From positions 1 through 64,000 of the forward strand of contig CATKXR010000006.1 of assembly GCA_949840805.1 (NCBI GenBank): a DNA stretch of 64,000 bases, read 5' to 3'. The translations under genes and the position numbers were made by a program. The first letter of the stretch is position 1. The number at the start of each line of letters is the position of its first letter. The notes under the pieces are model-generated. The model did not search any database and was not told where the DNA came from. It saw nothing but the letters and a program-made list of their open reading frames with translations. Source of the stretch: an uncultured Lachnospiraceae bacterium (GTDB lineage Bacteria > Bacillota > Clostridia > Lachnospirales > Lachnospiraceae). This document shows, piece after piece, positions 33,501 to 40,580 of this stretch.

Positions 33501-34320
33501 TGTCCTCCAAATAAAGCCGGATTCTGTCCTGGATTTGTCTGGAAATATCTTCCCACTTCTCTTCTTTCACCTGTTTTAGCATGCTCATCAATCCAGAAAG
33601 AGTACGGACATCCAATGCATTTAATATCAGCTCCCGCTCGGAAAAAGAAGCTCTCTGCACTCTCCAGAAAAACCTTTTAGCCTGCTCCGACTTCCAGATA
33701 AATCCCATCCCCGGCCTTAACCGCTTAGCTGGCAGGAAAATATTTCCCGGGTAAACCGTCCTGGGATTCTGCTCCGGAACCTCTGCTTTCCGGGTCCCCC
33801 TGTCCAAGACAAAAAATGCAGGTACACCTCCGATCTGTTTCTGTACCTTTAGCAACACCTGCTCAGTCCTCTCCTGCTCTTTTTGTTCCCGGATCCTTTG
33901 TATCTCTCCTTTTTCCTCCGGAACCACACGATCGAAACGAGACAAAACCGTCTGATAAGTCTGGCGAAGCTCCCCCAGGACATGGTTTTGAAAGGGATTC
34001 AGATAAAAAGAAGAAAAAAGCTGTTCACACTGCATCCGCAGCATGGTATAATACCGGAATTCATAAGAATGCCGGATGGATAAAGAAGAAAAACGGTTAA
34101 GAGTCAGGAGCGCCTGCGCCAACCATGCAAGCTTCCCCTGCTCATCCCCCTGCCAGAATGGCTGATAATATACAAAAGAAGCAGACGGCAGCCTGTCTTC
34201 ATTCTCCAGATGATATTTTTCCATAATCCTCTGCGCAAATGAATCTATAAAAGCCGCCCTGCTGCTTAATTTTAAATGCCGAAGCCCCAAAACAGGGATC
34301 GTCCGCCGTATCTCCATCAT
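30544..34320 (-). CDS. Very long repeat-containing injection-system protein, possible tape measure
   Basis: A 1258-residue protein I do not recognise. Before the repeats it is helical and hydrophilic. Roughly residues 355-595 hold about 17 tandem copies of a 14-residue unit (VVYPEAGGKGTVRP-like). Similar segments flank the array, TGWYQSVMEAVSYLNLEEW before and TGWYQSVMEAISYLDRKEW after, as if the array split a duplicated unit. The C-terminus is Gln/Glu-rich coiled coil (ESMTEQLEQQKQQLEELKQQ). No signal or membrane helix is seen. It is the only gene long enough to be a tape measure, but an accessory or cargo role is equally possible. ATG 34320 has GGGAG 5 nt upstream; a GTG at 34332 adds four codons. 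Confidence 0.7.
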   Translation of the reverse strand: MMEIRRTIPVLGLRHLKLSSRAAFIDSFAQRIMEKYHLENEDRLPSASFVYYQPFWQGDEQGKLAWLAQALLTLNRFSSLSIRHSYEFRYYTMLRMQCEQLFSSFYLNPFQNHVLGELRQTYQTVLSRFDRVVPEEKGEIQRIREQKEQERTEQVLLKVQKQIGGVPAFFVLDRGTRKAEVPEQNPRTVYPGNIFLPAKRLRPGMGFIWKSEQAKRFFWRVQRASFSERELILNALDVRTLSGLMSMLKQVKEEKWEDISRQIQDRIRLYLEDRESIDRTDADKRVSRRRGLADRGAVGAIEREAVVRYLYLMDTGWYQSVMEAVSYLNLEEWQGLKREILLWIPEKYRGERTGVYLEVGGKGTVGPVVYSETGGKGTVGPVVYSEAGGRGTVRPVVYPEAGGKEEVRPVVYPEPGGRGTVRPVVYPEAVSKDVVRPAVYPVSEGQEEVRSVVYPMSVGQKVGESAVYPEAGGKGTVSFVAYLEPVGERAVSATAYPEPVDKGMVSAAVHSEPVRQGSVSSVVSSEPVGQGTVSAAAYPEAVSKGTVSASVYPEPVGKGVGSSAAYPEPGGEESGKPAVYQEHVEMETEKSAIYQMSEEKRALFERLNLQKEKLETILQYGTLKTGSRVEIGSAAIDLIEEALVFRQYFKKSRVLSQYIHWKEEEQTDSLKKILEQMPETEWSRLQTEFQTEWPVAWEGDLFWDLRKAVLNQERTELISLLAEYKTEEGTQDFIREPHVLIDMIQEGIRRTEIRKEQTGWYQSVMEAISYLDRKEWDALKTEIISADPMLFYGERDKIRLPVERMQKDIPEGITFASLPEQDPMWKEKQTLIFSLEKKSKAIWEAPWARISRQRADGFSKTMGQVSMAETENESKWEDVIRNSQILVPYIEQTKELVDRQIQVFREQTKKTEAATLGFSEKTGQEVWRESIKNRLLHMEERDWKCFCQEMGSLLEKNFNIFERSIKEGENSASEKFTGRQVKHLRAVIRLLQKEEEQQDEKRFTITGREKTGEKFTESLAMRIGEKEKEEFIRKIPVLRWLEEERQDTILFCPIGNVRGKSFMTLTVPQGWTGEEKGVQAALKVMEQQREKRTFIRKQIFFGDEALFQKQLLFRDEVSAQNETFLRKSQKSAPEPPSYDPASLVIVQRQQARKDSGPALAPQVRREIRTETARQVQEQTDIRFVTRTDHTVRQGQTAFQAELESMTEQLEQQKQQLEELKQQQAARQEQDVSDASQLSKAVMKKLQGQLRQEQLRHGL

Positions 34321-34338
34321 GTCCGCTCCCACAAAAAC

Positions 34339-34755
34339 TTAAATATCCGTCAATCCGGTGTGCGTAATCTCCAGTTTATTAATCAATACCTCTTTTCCCA
34401 TGGCATCTAAAGGGGTGATTTCTTTTTTCGTGATCACCCCATAATCAAAAGAATAAGTCTTCTCAACCTTTCCGTGATTCAAAACCATGATTGCAACGGC
34501 AGAGACACGGGCTCCCGGCTTCAGTTTTTTCTCACTGTCACCTTCTTTTTTCTGCACTCCTTTTTCCAGAATAAGCGTTTCTCTCTTTTCCTTCTGCTTT
34601 GCCAGAAATTCCGGATACCGGTTTGCTCCCCCCTGCCGGATACTTTCCATCTCAAAGGAATCGGAAAGATTGCTGACTTTGGCAAAGCTGAACAGATCCC
34701 GGCCAATGGAAACCAGGAAACGGTTATTAAGAAGCAGGCCTTCTCTCGTATCCAT
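34339..34755 (-). CDS. Second tail-tube-like protein (Afp5/gp19-like)
   Basis: A 138-residue protein with the T4 gp19-like tube fold: NRFLVSIGRDLFSFAKVSNLSDSFEMESIRQGG at the N-terminus and a C-terminal VSAVAIMVLNHGKVEKTYSFDYGVITKKEIT with KLEITHTGL. A Lys-rich loop (about 55-80) matches the extended loop of initiator tube proteins. In Afp-type particles the second tube protein forms the first ring on the hub. The ATG is preceded by GGAGAGGGAGGAT; the gene begins 13 nt after the DUF6760 stop. Confidence 0.85.
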   Translation of the reverse strand: MDTREGLLLNNRFLVSIGRDLFSFAKVSNLSDSFEMESIRQGGANRYPEFLAKQKEKRETLILEKGVQKKEGDSEKKLKPGARVSAVAIMVLNHGKVEKTYSFDYGVITKKEITPLDAMGKEVLINKLEITHTGLTDI

Positions 34756-34767
34756 ATCCTCCCTCTC

Positions 34768-34962
34768 CTATAGGTGAAATACATTTTCCGGCTCGTCATT
34801 CAGCCTCCGGTTAATGGCAGAAATCTCATTGCACCATCGGATCCGTTCCAGATGGCTGAAATTCATGATCTCCTGATGGCTCCAATGCATATAATAGGCG
34901 ATAAACCCCGCCTCCTGGTAAATCTTGTCTGCCGGGTATGTTTTTATACTCCGGCTTCTGTA
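34768..34962 (-). CDS. DUF6760-like frame, probably expressed by -1 frameshifting from the upstream chaperone gene
   Basis: A 64-codon open frame whose conserved part reads YPADKIYQEAGFIAYYMHW, then SHLERIRWCNEISAINRRLN. It matches the small DUF6760-type proteins encoded after the gp26-like gene in injection loci. It has no ATG, GTG or TTG before the conserved sequence; the first ATG falls inside it and only ATA or CTG codons lie upstream. It is in the -1 frame of the preceding gene and continues directly from a slippery heptamer at 34968-34962, giving a predicted 181-residue fusion. Initiation at ATA (about 34947) is the alternative. Confidence 0.78.
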   Translation of the reverse strand, partial: YRSRSIKTYPADKIYQEAGFIAYYMHWSHQEIMNFSHLERIRWCNEISAINRRLNDEPENVFHL

Positions 34963-34968
34963 AAATTT
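34931..34968 (-). promoter_or_regulatory. Programmed -1 ribosomal frameshift signal
   Basis: Minus strand: heptamer A AAT TTT (34968-34962) in the X XXY YYZ form and in the zero frame, a 6-nt spacer ACAGAA, then a hairpin. The stem is GCCGG-GTAT (34955-34946, one bulged A) against ATAC-CCGGC (34939-34931) with loop AAAAAC. The zero-frame TAA (34946-34944) is inside the hairpin. Every element has the canonical position. Confidence 0.75.
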
Positions 34969-35312
34969 ACCGGAACCGTGATCTCTTTTCCACAGTGGGG
35001 GCAGACCCCATGATAGCTGGGAATGTCCATAGCATTGATCCGCTGGTACAAATCCTGTAAATAAGCCAGATCCGGCGTAAACAGATTCTCCACCACCCTG
35101 GTATCCACCGCCGGAAGGGAGCCGAGCCTTACGATCACCCGGGCCAGGATAATGATGGTCAGATACCCGGGATTCTGCTGGACCCTGGGATCTTTTAACG
35201 GTAAAATCTCATCACCGGCATTGGCCAGACGCATAGTCCCCTCCCGGTGCAGATTCCCCTCTCTGTCCAAATATCCCTTCGGAAGGGTAAAATTGAATTC
35301 CGTCTGAAACAT
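34944..35312 (-). CDS. T4 gp26-like tail/baseplate assembly chaperone, zero-frame product
   Basis: A 122-residue protein beginning FQTEFNFTLPKGYLDREGNLHREGTMRLA, with DEILPLKDPRVQQNPGYLTIIILARVI and a final CPHCG half zinc-finger-like motif just before the end. This is the gp26-like (T4 baseplate hub assembly chaperone) family of injection loci. Homologues usually continue past the CPHCG motif, whereas this frame stops 13 residues later, which fits a frameshift into the DUF6760 frame. The ATG at 35312 is preceded by AAGGAGGAG. It lies between tube and second tube genes, the position of frameshifted G/GT chaperones in phages. Confidence 0.85.
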   Translation of the reverse strand: MFQTEFNFTLPKGYLDREGNLHREGTMRLANAGDEILPLKDPRVQQNPGYLTIIILARVIVRLGSLPAVDTRVVENLFTPDLAYLQDLYQRINAMDIPSYHGVCPHCGKEITVPVNFTEAGV

Positions 35313-35331
35313 TCCGTCTCCTCCTTAGGCT

Positions 35332-35760
35332 TTAAGACACCCGGGTCATCCCCTCATGGACGATCTCCAGCGTCTCAATGGCGATTTCCGATGAGGTGGC
35401 ATTAAAATCCGGCGCCGTATACTTGGTCGGCCAGGCGTTGATCACCTGCCAGGACGCGGCAGGCGCCTGGGTTTCATTTAACAAGGTAATGGTCAAGGTC
35501 TTCCGCTCGATCTCGCCGTTGATCCCTGTAGTAATCCAGTCATACAATACCCTGGAATCTGTCACCCCCTGCTTCAGGGTGATATTTCCGTATTTCTTAA
35601 GGCCAGGAATCTTTAAGGGCGTCTCCGCCGTCATATCCCCTTCCCGGTACTCAATAGGCTCAATGGTGGCGTCAAAACCAGTAACCTCCGAAAACCCGCC
35701 TGCCTCCAGCCCGTCAATCTCAACCTTATATCTGAATTTAGCCTGTGGATATCCTGCCAT
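35332..35760 (-). CDS. Tail tube protein (gp19/Hcp-like)
   Basis: The main inner-tube subunit. In 142 residues: KFRYKVEIDGLEAGGFSEVTGFD, VIEYREG-type EPIEYREGDMTAE, GNITLKQGVTDSRVLYDWI, and LNETQAPAASWQVINAWPTKYTAPDFNATSSEIAIETLEIVHEG. These are textbook motifs of the phage tail tube family PF06841. ATG 35760 has AGAGGAG about 9 nt upstream. It directly follows the sheath gene, as in Afp/PVC and myophages. Confidence 0.95.
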   Translation of the reverse strand: MAGYPQAKFRYKVEIDGLEAGGFSEVTGFDATIEPIEYREGDMTAETPLKIPGLKKYGNITLKQGVTDSRVLYDWITTGINGEIERKTLTITLLNETQAPAASWQVINAWPTKYTAPDFNATSSEIAIETLEIVHEGMTRVS

Positions 35761-35793
35761 GGCTTAAGTCTCCTCTCCCTTGCTTTCTATGAA

Positions 35794-37524
35794 TTACTCC
35801 GCATCCGCCGTTTTCTGGGAAATGCGGAAGATCACAAATTCCGCCGGTTTTACCGGTGCTACCCCGATCACGCAGATCAGGCGGCCATTGTCAATATCAT
35901 CCTGGCTCATGGTATCCCGCCCGATATTTACGAAAAACGCCTCCTCCGGCGACGTTCCTGCCAGAGAACCATTTCTCCACAATGAATTTAAAAATACGCT
36001 GATGGTTCTCTGCACCCGGACCCACAGCACTTCGTCATTCGGCTCAAATACCGCCCAGCTCGTGTTGGCCTTAATGGACTCTTCAATGAAAATAAACAGG
36101 CGGCGGACGTTAATGTATTTCCAGCTTCCGTTGCTGCTGGCCGTTCTAGCTCCCCATACCCGGATTCCCTGGCCCGGGAAGGAACGGATCAGATTGATTC
36201 CCTTCGGGTTTAAAATATCCTGTTCCCCGGTGTTAAACTGGCAGTCCAGCCCTACACATCCCCTGACCACTTCATTTGCCGGCGCCTTATGCACCCCTCT
36301 GGTATTGTCGCTTCTGGCATAAATGCCAAGGACCGAACCGGACGGGGGAATGGCGATATTTTTCTTATCCAAAGGATCAAATACATTCAGCCACGGATGG
36401 TACAGGGCCGCATAATGGCTGTCGAAAATATCCCGGTGAGCGATCAAATCCTGGACTTTTTTGGCCTCCCTGGGAATATCCAGCACCGCAAAACGGCTTC
36501 CCAGATTCTCACAATGAGCCACCAGCATGAGCTGTACGTTGGCATCCGTCACACCGGGAACCGCCATGATCGAAACCATGTCGTTATCCAGGAAAGACTG
36601 GATCCCCGTGCGCTTCCCCGCCCCGTGATCCTGGCCGATAAAATCCGCCGCCGTAATCTTCGCCACGCTTCCATTGCTCCCGCCAGACAGGGAAATCGAA
36701 TACACGGCCATCCCCTCTCCTGCCATGGCCTCAAAGGGCGAAACACCCTCCGGCCCGGCATTTTCACACCAGACACGGACCAGGTCGGACCTGGCCATCT
36801 TCTTTTCTATGTAATTCGGCGCGTTAATATTGAACGACAAATTCTCATATACTTCAACGATATCCCTATAGCTTACCTCTATGCTGAATTCACAGGATAT
36901 AAGCAGCCTGGAGGGAATCAGCTCCTTATCCACCGCGCTTTCGTCCAGCTCCTTCTCAAGAGTCAGGATATTATCCTGGCTTTTCAATACTTTATTGTAA
37001 ATCGTCTGTGAGGAATCCGTATACGCGACCACATCCCCGGCCACAAAACCCGCACCGTTTTTCACCACATACCGTTTTCCGCCGCTGGTTTCCAAAATCT
37101 CTAAAATCTGTGTTTTTGCCTTATTGGCAGGAGTCACCACTACCCGGATATCGTCCCCCCAGATCCCCGGATCCTTCGCTTCCAGGCGGATCATGGCATT
37201 TTCCTTCGAGGGCGCGTAGCCTGCCGAACAAGAAGCGTCCTCAGGCGCCACCCGGGATACAAAACACCGGGAACCGCCGTTTAAAAAAAACTGGTCCACC
37301 GCATAGGCCAGAAAACGGTACTGGCCAAACTCGTTCTCCGAAAGATAGCCTCCGTAAATCCGCTTGAAATCAGCCGGATTCGTGACAAGCTGGGGAACTC
37401 CCTCCGCAGGCCCCCTCTCCGCAAGACCGATAAACCCGGCAGTGCTGGTGCTGACCCCTTCCATAGGCTTAGCGCCGGACTCAAACTCCTCCACATAAAC
37501 GCCTGGTGATAAATATTCTGCCAT
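35794..37524 (-). CDS. Contractile tail sheath protein
   Basis: The contractile outer sheath; 576 residues, first gene of the operon. The N-terminus EYLSPGVYVEEFESGAKPMEGVSTSTAGFIGLAERGP is the invariant sheath motif. The C-terminal domain has SNGSWKYINVRRLFIFIEESIKANTSWAVFEPND and WRNGSLAGTSPEEAFFVN, the two handshake segments. Only one sheath gene is present, against three in Afp. AAGG precedes the ATG at 37524, and a 140-nt leader with a hairpin and a half palindromic element separates it from the likely promoter. Confidence 0.96.
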   Translation of the reverse strand: MAEYLSPGVYVEEFESGAKPMEGVSTSTAGFIGLAERGPAEGVPQLVTNPADFKRIYGGYLSENEFGQYRFLAYAVDQFFLNGGSRCFVSRVAPEDASCSAGYAPSKENAMIRLEAKDPGIWGDDIRVVVTPANKAKTQILEILETSGGKRYVVKNGAGFVAGDVVAYTDSSQTIYNKVLKSQDNILTLEKELDESAVDKELIPSRLLISCEFSIEVSYRDIVEVYENLSFNINAPNYIEKKMARSDLVRVWCENAGPEGVSPFEAMAGEGMAVYSISLSGGSNGSVAKITAADFIGQDHGAGKRTGIQSFLDNDMVSIMAVPGVTDANVQLMLVAHCENLGSRFAVLDIPREAKKVQDLIAHRDIFDSHYAALYHPWLNVFDPLDKKNIAIPPSGSVLGIYARSDNTRGVHKAPANEVVRGCVGLDCQFNTGEQDILNPKGINLIRSFPGQGIRVWGARTASSNGSWKYINVRRLFIFIEESIKANTSWAVFEPNDEVLWVRVQRTISVFLNSLWRNGSLAGTSPEEAFFVNIGRDTMSQDDIDNGRLICVIGVAPVKPAEFVIFRISQKTADAE

Positions 37525-37547
37525 ACGCCTTCAATCCCATCCTTCCG

Positions 37548-37574
37548 TTCCCGAATCAGGTGCAATTTCGGGAA
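37548..37574 (-). promoter_or_regulatory. Hairpin in the sheath-operon leader
   Basis: TTCCCGAA (37574-37567) pairs with TTCGGGAA (37555-37548) around 11 nt, 23 nt before the sheath ATG. It has no T-run, so it may affect message stability or translation of the operon's first gene. Confidence 0.4.
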
Positions 37575-37616
37575 TCTTTGCGCCGGGACTGATCCCTCCC
37601 TTCTGTGTTTTTCTTT

Positions 37617-37650
37617 CGGGTATGCTTATTTGCCAAATGACCCGGATTTT
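37617..37650. repeat. Half palindromic element, copy 3
   Basis: CGGGTATGCTTATTTGCCAA followed by ATGACCCGG matches the left half of the elements at 2449 and 23973. Here CGGGT and ACCCG also allow a short own stem. It lies in the sheath-operon leader. Confidence 0.5.
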
Positions 37651-37669
37651 TTTATCTGCAAGCTTTCAT

Positions 37670-37699
37670 ATAATACAAATCAACCATATTTTATTCCAA
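37670..37699 (-). promoter_or_regulatory. Candidate promoter of the injection-system operon
   Basis: Minus strand TTGGAA (37699-37694), an 18-nt spacer and TATTAT (37675-37670). It is the only reasonable sigma-A-like site between the sheath start and the next upstream gene. Confidence 0.35.
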
Positions 37700-37728
37700 A
37701 TTTTACCATTTTATGACATTATTGTCAA

Positions 37729-37905
37729 TCAATTTGCCTGGTCATTTGCATCAACTTCCTGTATATATCTCTCTATAGTTGCCTCCAAAACTTGTCCTTT
37801 TTGTGAGAAGACTATTGCTGAATCTGGATTATTCAAATTAAGAACACGATTCCTGAATTTAAATATTGTATAATCATTTTTATTGCTTAATATAGCATAT
37901 TCCAT
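37729..37905 (-). CDS. Small protein of unknown function
   Basis: A 58-residue ORF (MEYAILSNKNDYTIFKFRN at the start, acidic end). The ATG at 37905 has AAGGTG about 6 nt upstream, which favours a real gene. It has no membrane helix or known motif. A+T content is higher than in the injection operon. Its stop is 54 nt upstream of the -10 side of the candidate operon promoter, so it may be transcribed separately or read through into the sheath operon. Confidence 0.5.
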   Translation of the reverse strand: MEYAILSNKNDYTIFKFRNRVLNLNNPDSAIVFSQKGQVLEATIERYIQEVDANDQAN

Positions 37906-38032
37906 GTCCACACCTTCTTATATTTTTATTTTTCATGTTCCCAATGTCTTTAAATACAACGGTAGTGAATGTTTATCCATCCTCACCATCGAAGCAGCTT
38001 GCGAATTGGCTTTACAGACTGGAAGTTGTCGG

Positions 38033-38524
38033 TCAAATACAGAATATCTGCCGCGCTAATTCCTTTCCACTATCCGTCTGCATGATTCTTTTGGAGAAGT
38101 TTTCAACATTCTCTTTACTATATCCATTTTCGGAGGCATTGGCAATATAATCTGCTTCCAGCAGGATCTGATAGTCTATGCCGTCGATACCAGTAAATGT
38201 GTGATGATGGCCAACAAGGAATGCCACTCGGCTGATCTGCTCTGTTGTCAAGCCGGTATCGCTGAGAAAGTCCCGTACCATGGATATTCCTTCGGTTTCT
38301 TGATGCCTTCCGTTAGTGTTGCCATATTTCTTGCGGCACAACGGGCAGGCAATGTCGTGGGTAAGGGCGGCAACTTCGAGAATATATTGCGTATCGGTGT
38401 CCAAATGTTCCAGTTCACCTATGGTCCTGGCATATGCCCACACTCGGATAAAGTGATCGATGTCATGAATATTACCCATAGAAAACGCAATCATCTTTTC
38501 CATGATCTGTGAAATAGTCATCAT
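38033..38524 (-). CDS. HD-domain phosphohydrolase
   Basis: A 163-residue protein of the HD metal-dependent phosphohydrolase superfamily. The metal motif is split as usual: HDIDHFIRVWAYA (first His), AALTHDIAC (HD), and FLVGHHHTFTGIDGIDYQILLEADYIAN (further His/Asp ligands). It resembles YedJ/RdgC-like small HD proteins and has no regulatory domain. Start ATG 38524 has GGAGG at 6 nt. A CXXC-like ACPLCRKK follows HDIA, which could bind metal. The substrate is unknown; small size and position give no hint of a link to the injection system. Confidence 0.8.
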   Translation of the reverse strand: MMTISQIMEKMIAFSMGNIHDIDHFIRVWAYARTIGELEHLDTDTQYILEVAALTHDIACPLCRKKYGNTNGRHQETEGISMVRDFLSDTGLTTEQISRVAFLVGHHHTFTGIDGIDYQILLEADYIANASENGYSKENVENFSKRIMQTDSGKELARQIFCI

Positions 38525-38654
38525 ATACTTCCTCCTGCGACTTCCGATTTGTATATTATTATACCATAATTTGTACAATTCCAAAAGCAGAATAAGTATT
38601 CGTTATATTTAGGCAGGAAAACAAAGCCAAATTGAGATATAAATATAAATAATA

Positions 38655-38689
38655 AAAGCCTCTCCAAAGAAAATCCCTGGAAAGGCTTT
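38655..38689 (-). terminator. Terminator of the dextran-utilisation operon
   Basis: AAAGCC-TTTCCA pairs with TGGAGA-GGCTTT and is followed on the minus strand by TTATTATTT. It lies 21 nt past the GH66 stop. Confidence 0.7.
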
Positions 38690-38709
38690 CTATTCATTCC
38701 CCGAAGTCC

Positions 38710-40536
38710 TCACTCCATCACTACCATCGTATAATACTCCAGATACGGCAGCGAAAACTTTATGGTTCCGTTTTCCTCTGTAAATTCCACCTCCTGCCAG
38801 ATCCCGTCCCTGCAGTCCGGCGAAGCCACCCACACCCGGGAAGGCGCCTTCATGCAACGATGGCTCACCGTCACCTGCCTCATGATATCCGGCGCTGTCT
38901 GGGCCAGTCCCTTATCCACCCAACTGTCATGGGCCGCCCCGTTCAAATTCAGCAGATGGAGGATCTCCCTGTCTGGCTCCCCTGCCTGCCGTTTTACCTT
39001 GGTAAACGAAGTCACATTTCCCGGCTTAAAATCCACGCTGGTGCGCCGGCTTCCCACATAAGTCTCATCGCTCACCTCTGTGAGCCCGGTTCCCCGCAAA
39101 AGGTTCTCGTAGGCTACCATAAAATCATATCCCCTCCGGATATCCTCGGCCAGACTGCTTGTGATCTGCATGGAGTTGCCCGGATAATACTCGCTGGAGA
39201 GCATCCCCGTGTCTCCTAACTCCAGGTGACTGGCGCCTGCAGACATAAGCACCGCGTTCACATAGTTGATGGAAGGCGTATTGAAATTCTCCGACTTAGG
39301 CGCGTCATAGTTCATATAAGCGGCTATGACGGTTCCCCTTCTGCCGCCGTTGCTTTTATAGATCTCGTCTACCTTCTCCTTAAGGGCTGCAAAATCCGGG
39401 GTGTCCGACGGCCATACTTCCATGTAAACAATATCGTAATCCACTGCCTTTAGCTGAGGTTCCATCCCGTAAGCCGATACCGGATTAAAGATCACCTTCT
39501 TTTCCAGCTCTTCCACCAGACGGTTCAGCATAGGCACATAAGCATTGTCCAACTGGATCTCGTTTCCTTCATAATCATACCGGTTGCCTCTCGGCCCTAA
39601 AGAGTCCACCTGGATCCCGTCATAAGGATAGACCGAGAACAACTCCTGATGAACCTTAATATAATAATCCTGCCAGAGACGGTTGGCCGGATTCATCAGC
39701 CAGAACTTTTCCGTCTCCCACCCGATACCGGAGATGTCGTGGACATCCTGTTCCTGATGACGCTGGTCACAGTACATTCCCCACTCCGGGCTGACCCCCG
39801 CCTGCTCATAATTGTCATAAGTCCCGAAAATCAGGTTGTAAAAGAAAGACTTCATATTCAGGTCATGCCCAATCCGGATCGTATCCAGAAGCGTCTGCCT
39901 TTTGGCCAGAGATTTGTTCAGGGTATTCCAGGTATCGGCCGGATTCTCCACAGTCCCTGCCAGGGGCTTTTCCTGGGTGTCAAACACATCATAGTAAAAC
40001 AATCCGTTAATATGATGGTTTTTCAGCCGCTCCAAAGCCTTTGCCACCTCATCGGCCGACCGGTCCATCTTGGTCACATACCCGTATCTGGGAAACACAT
40101 TCCAGTCCGAAGATACATCCACCCCGGTCATCTCATAATCAGCCAGCCTCCCGTCCAGATAAAGATAGGCTTCCAGGGCATAGCCGGTAAAATCCTTGTC
40201 CGGCGCAGGGAAGGCAAAAGAAATCTTCCCCGTTCCCGGTTTTACCGTCCATTGGTTCTTCCACACCGGCTCTCCCAGATGCCGCAATATCAGCTCCAAT
40301 CGTCCGGATCTTTGTCCGGCCCCAGAGATGGCCACAGTTCCCTGTATCGCCTCCCCCGGATCATACATGCTCCTGTTAATCGTGATCCCCTGGATCAATT
40401 TCCCCGGATTTTCCGCCTCTTCCAGCCTTGCCATCTTCTCACTTTCCTCTGCAGCCCACACCGAATCTCCCGGCGCGGCGGCTCCCCCCAGGAGAACCGC
40501 CGCAAGGAGAGCTGCCGCCTTTCTTTTTCCTTTCAT
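38710..40536 (-). CDS. Secreted GH66 dextranase-like enzyme
   Basis: Endo-cleaves alpha-1,6-glucan outside the cell (dextranase) or makes cyclic isomalto-oligosaccharides. A signal peptide ends near residue 28 (AAALLAAVLLGGAAAPGDSVWAA). A beta-sandwich covers about 45-140, then a TIM barrel with candidate nucleophile D311 in YDGIQVDSLGPRG and acid/base E373 in DIVYMEVWP, the positions expected for GH66. A C-terminal beta domain follows. The 608-residue length without an inserted CBM35 favours dextranase over cyclodextran synthase. It is the last gene of the operon, 45 nt after the CBM protein. Confidence 0.85.
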   Translation of the reverse strand: MKGKRKAAALLAAVLLGGAAAPGDSVWAAEESEKMARLEEAENPGKLIQGITINRSMYDPGEAIQGTVAISGAGQRSGRLELILRHLGEPVWKNQWTVKPGTGKISFAFPAPDKDFTGYALEAYLYLDGRLADYEMTGVDVSSDWNVFPRYGYVTKMDRSADEVAKALERLKNHHINGLFYYDVFDTQEKPLAGTVENPADTWNTLNKSLAKRQTLLDTIRIGHDLNMKSFFYNLIFGTYDNYEQAGVSPEWGMYCDQRHQEQDVHDISGIGWETEKFWLMNPANRLWQDYYIKVHQELFSVYPYDGIQVDSLGPRGNRYDYEGNEIQLDNAYVPMLNRLVEELEKKVIFNPVSAYGMEPQLKAVDYDIVYMEVWPSDTPDFAALKEKVDEIYKSNGGRRGTVIAAYMNYDAPKSENFNTPSINYVNAVLMSAGASHLELGDTGMLSSEYYPGNSMQITSSLAEDIRRGYDFMVAYENLLRGTGLTEVSDETYVGSRRTSVDFKPGNVTSFTKVKRQAGEPDREILHLLNLNGAAHDSWVDKGLAQTAPDIMRQVTVSHRCMKAPSRVWVASPDCRDGIWQEVEFTEENGTIKFSLPYLEYYTMVVME

Positions 40537-40580
40537 CTATCTTCCTCCTGCCCTGTCGCAACAACCACCCGTCTCCTGTT

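Noticed and set aside
34768..34962. DUF6760-like gene with its own ordinary start
   Set aside because: The frame has no ATG, GTG or TTG before the conserved part. Only an ATA next to a GGAG would serve, which is very rare, so frameshifting is preferred.
14941..37524. Type VI secretion system or a defective prophage / R-type tailocin
   Set aside because: No TssJ, TssL, TssM, ClpV or other membrane-complex genes. No portal, capsid, terminase, integrase, holin or endolysin. Pvc16-type, LysM-adaptor and tail-protein-I genes fit an Afp/PVC-like system better.
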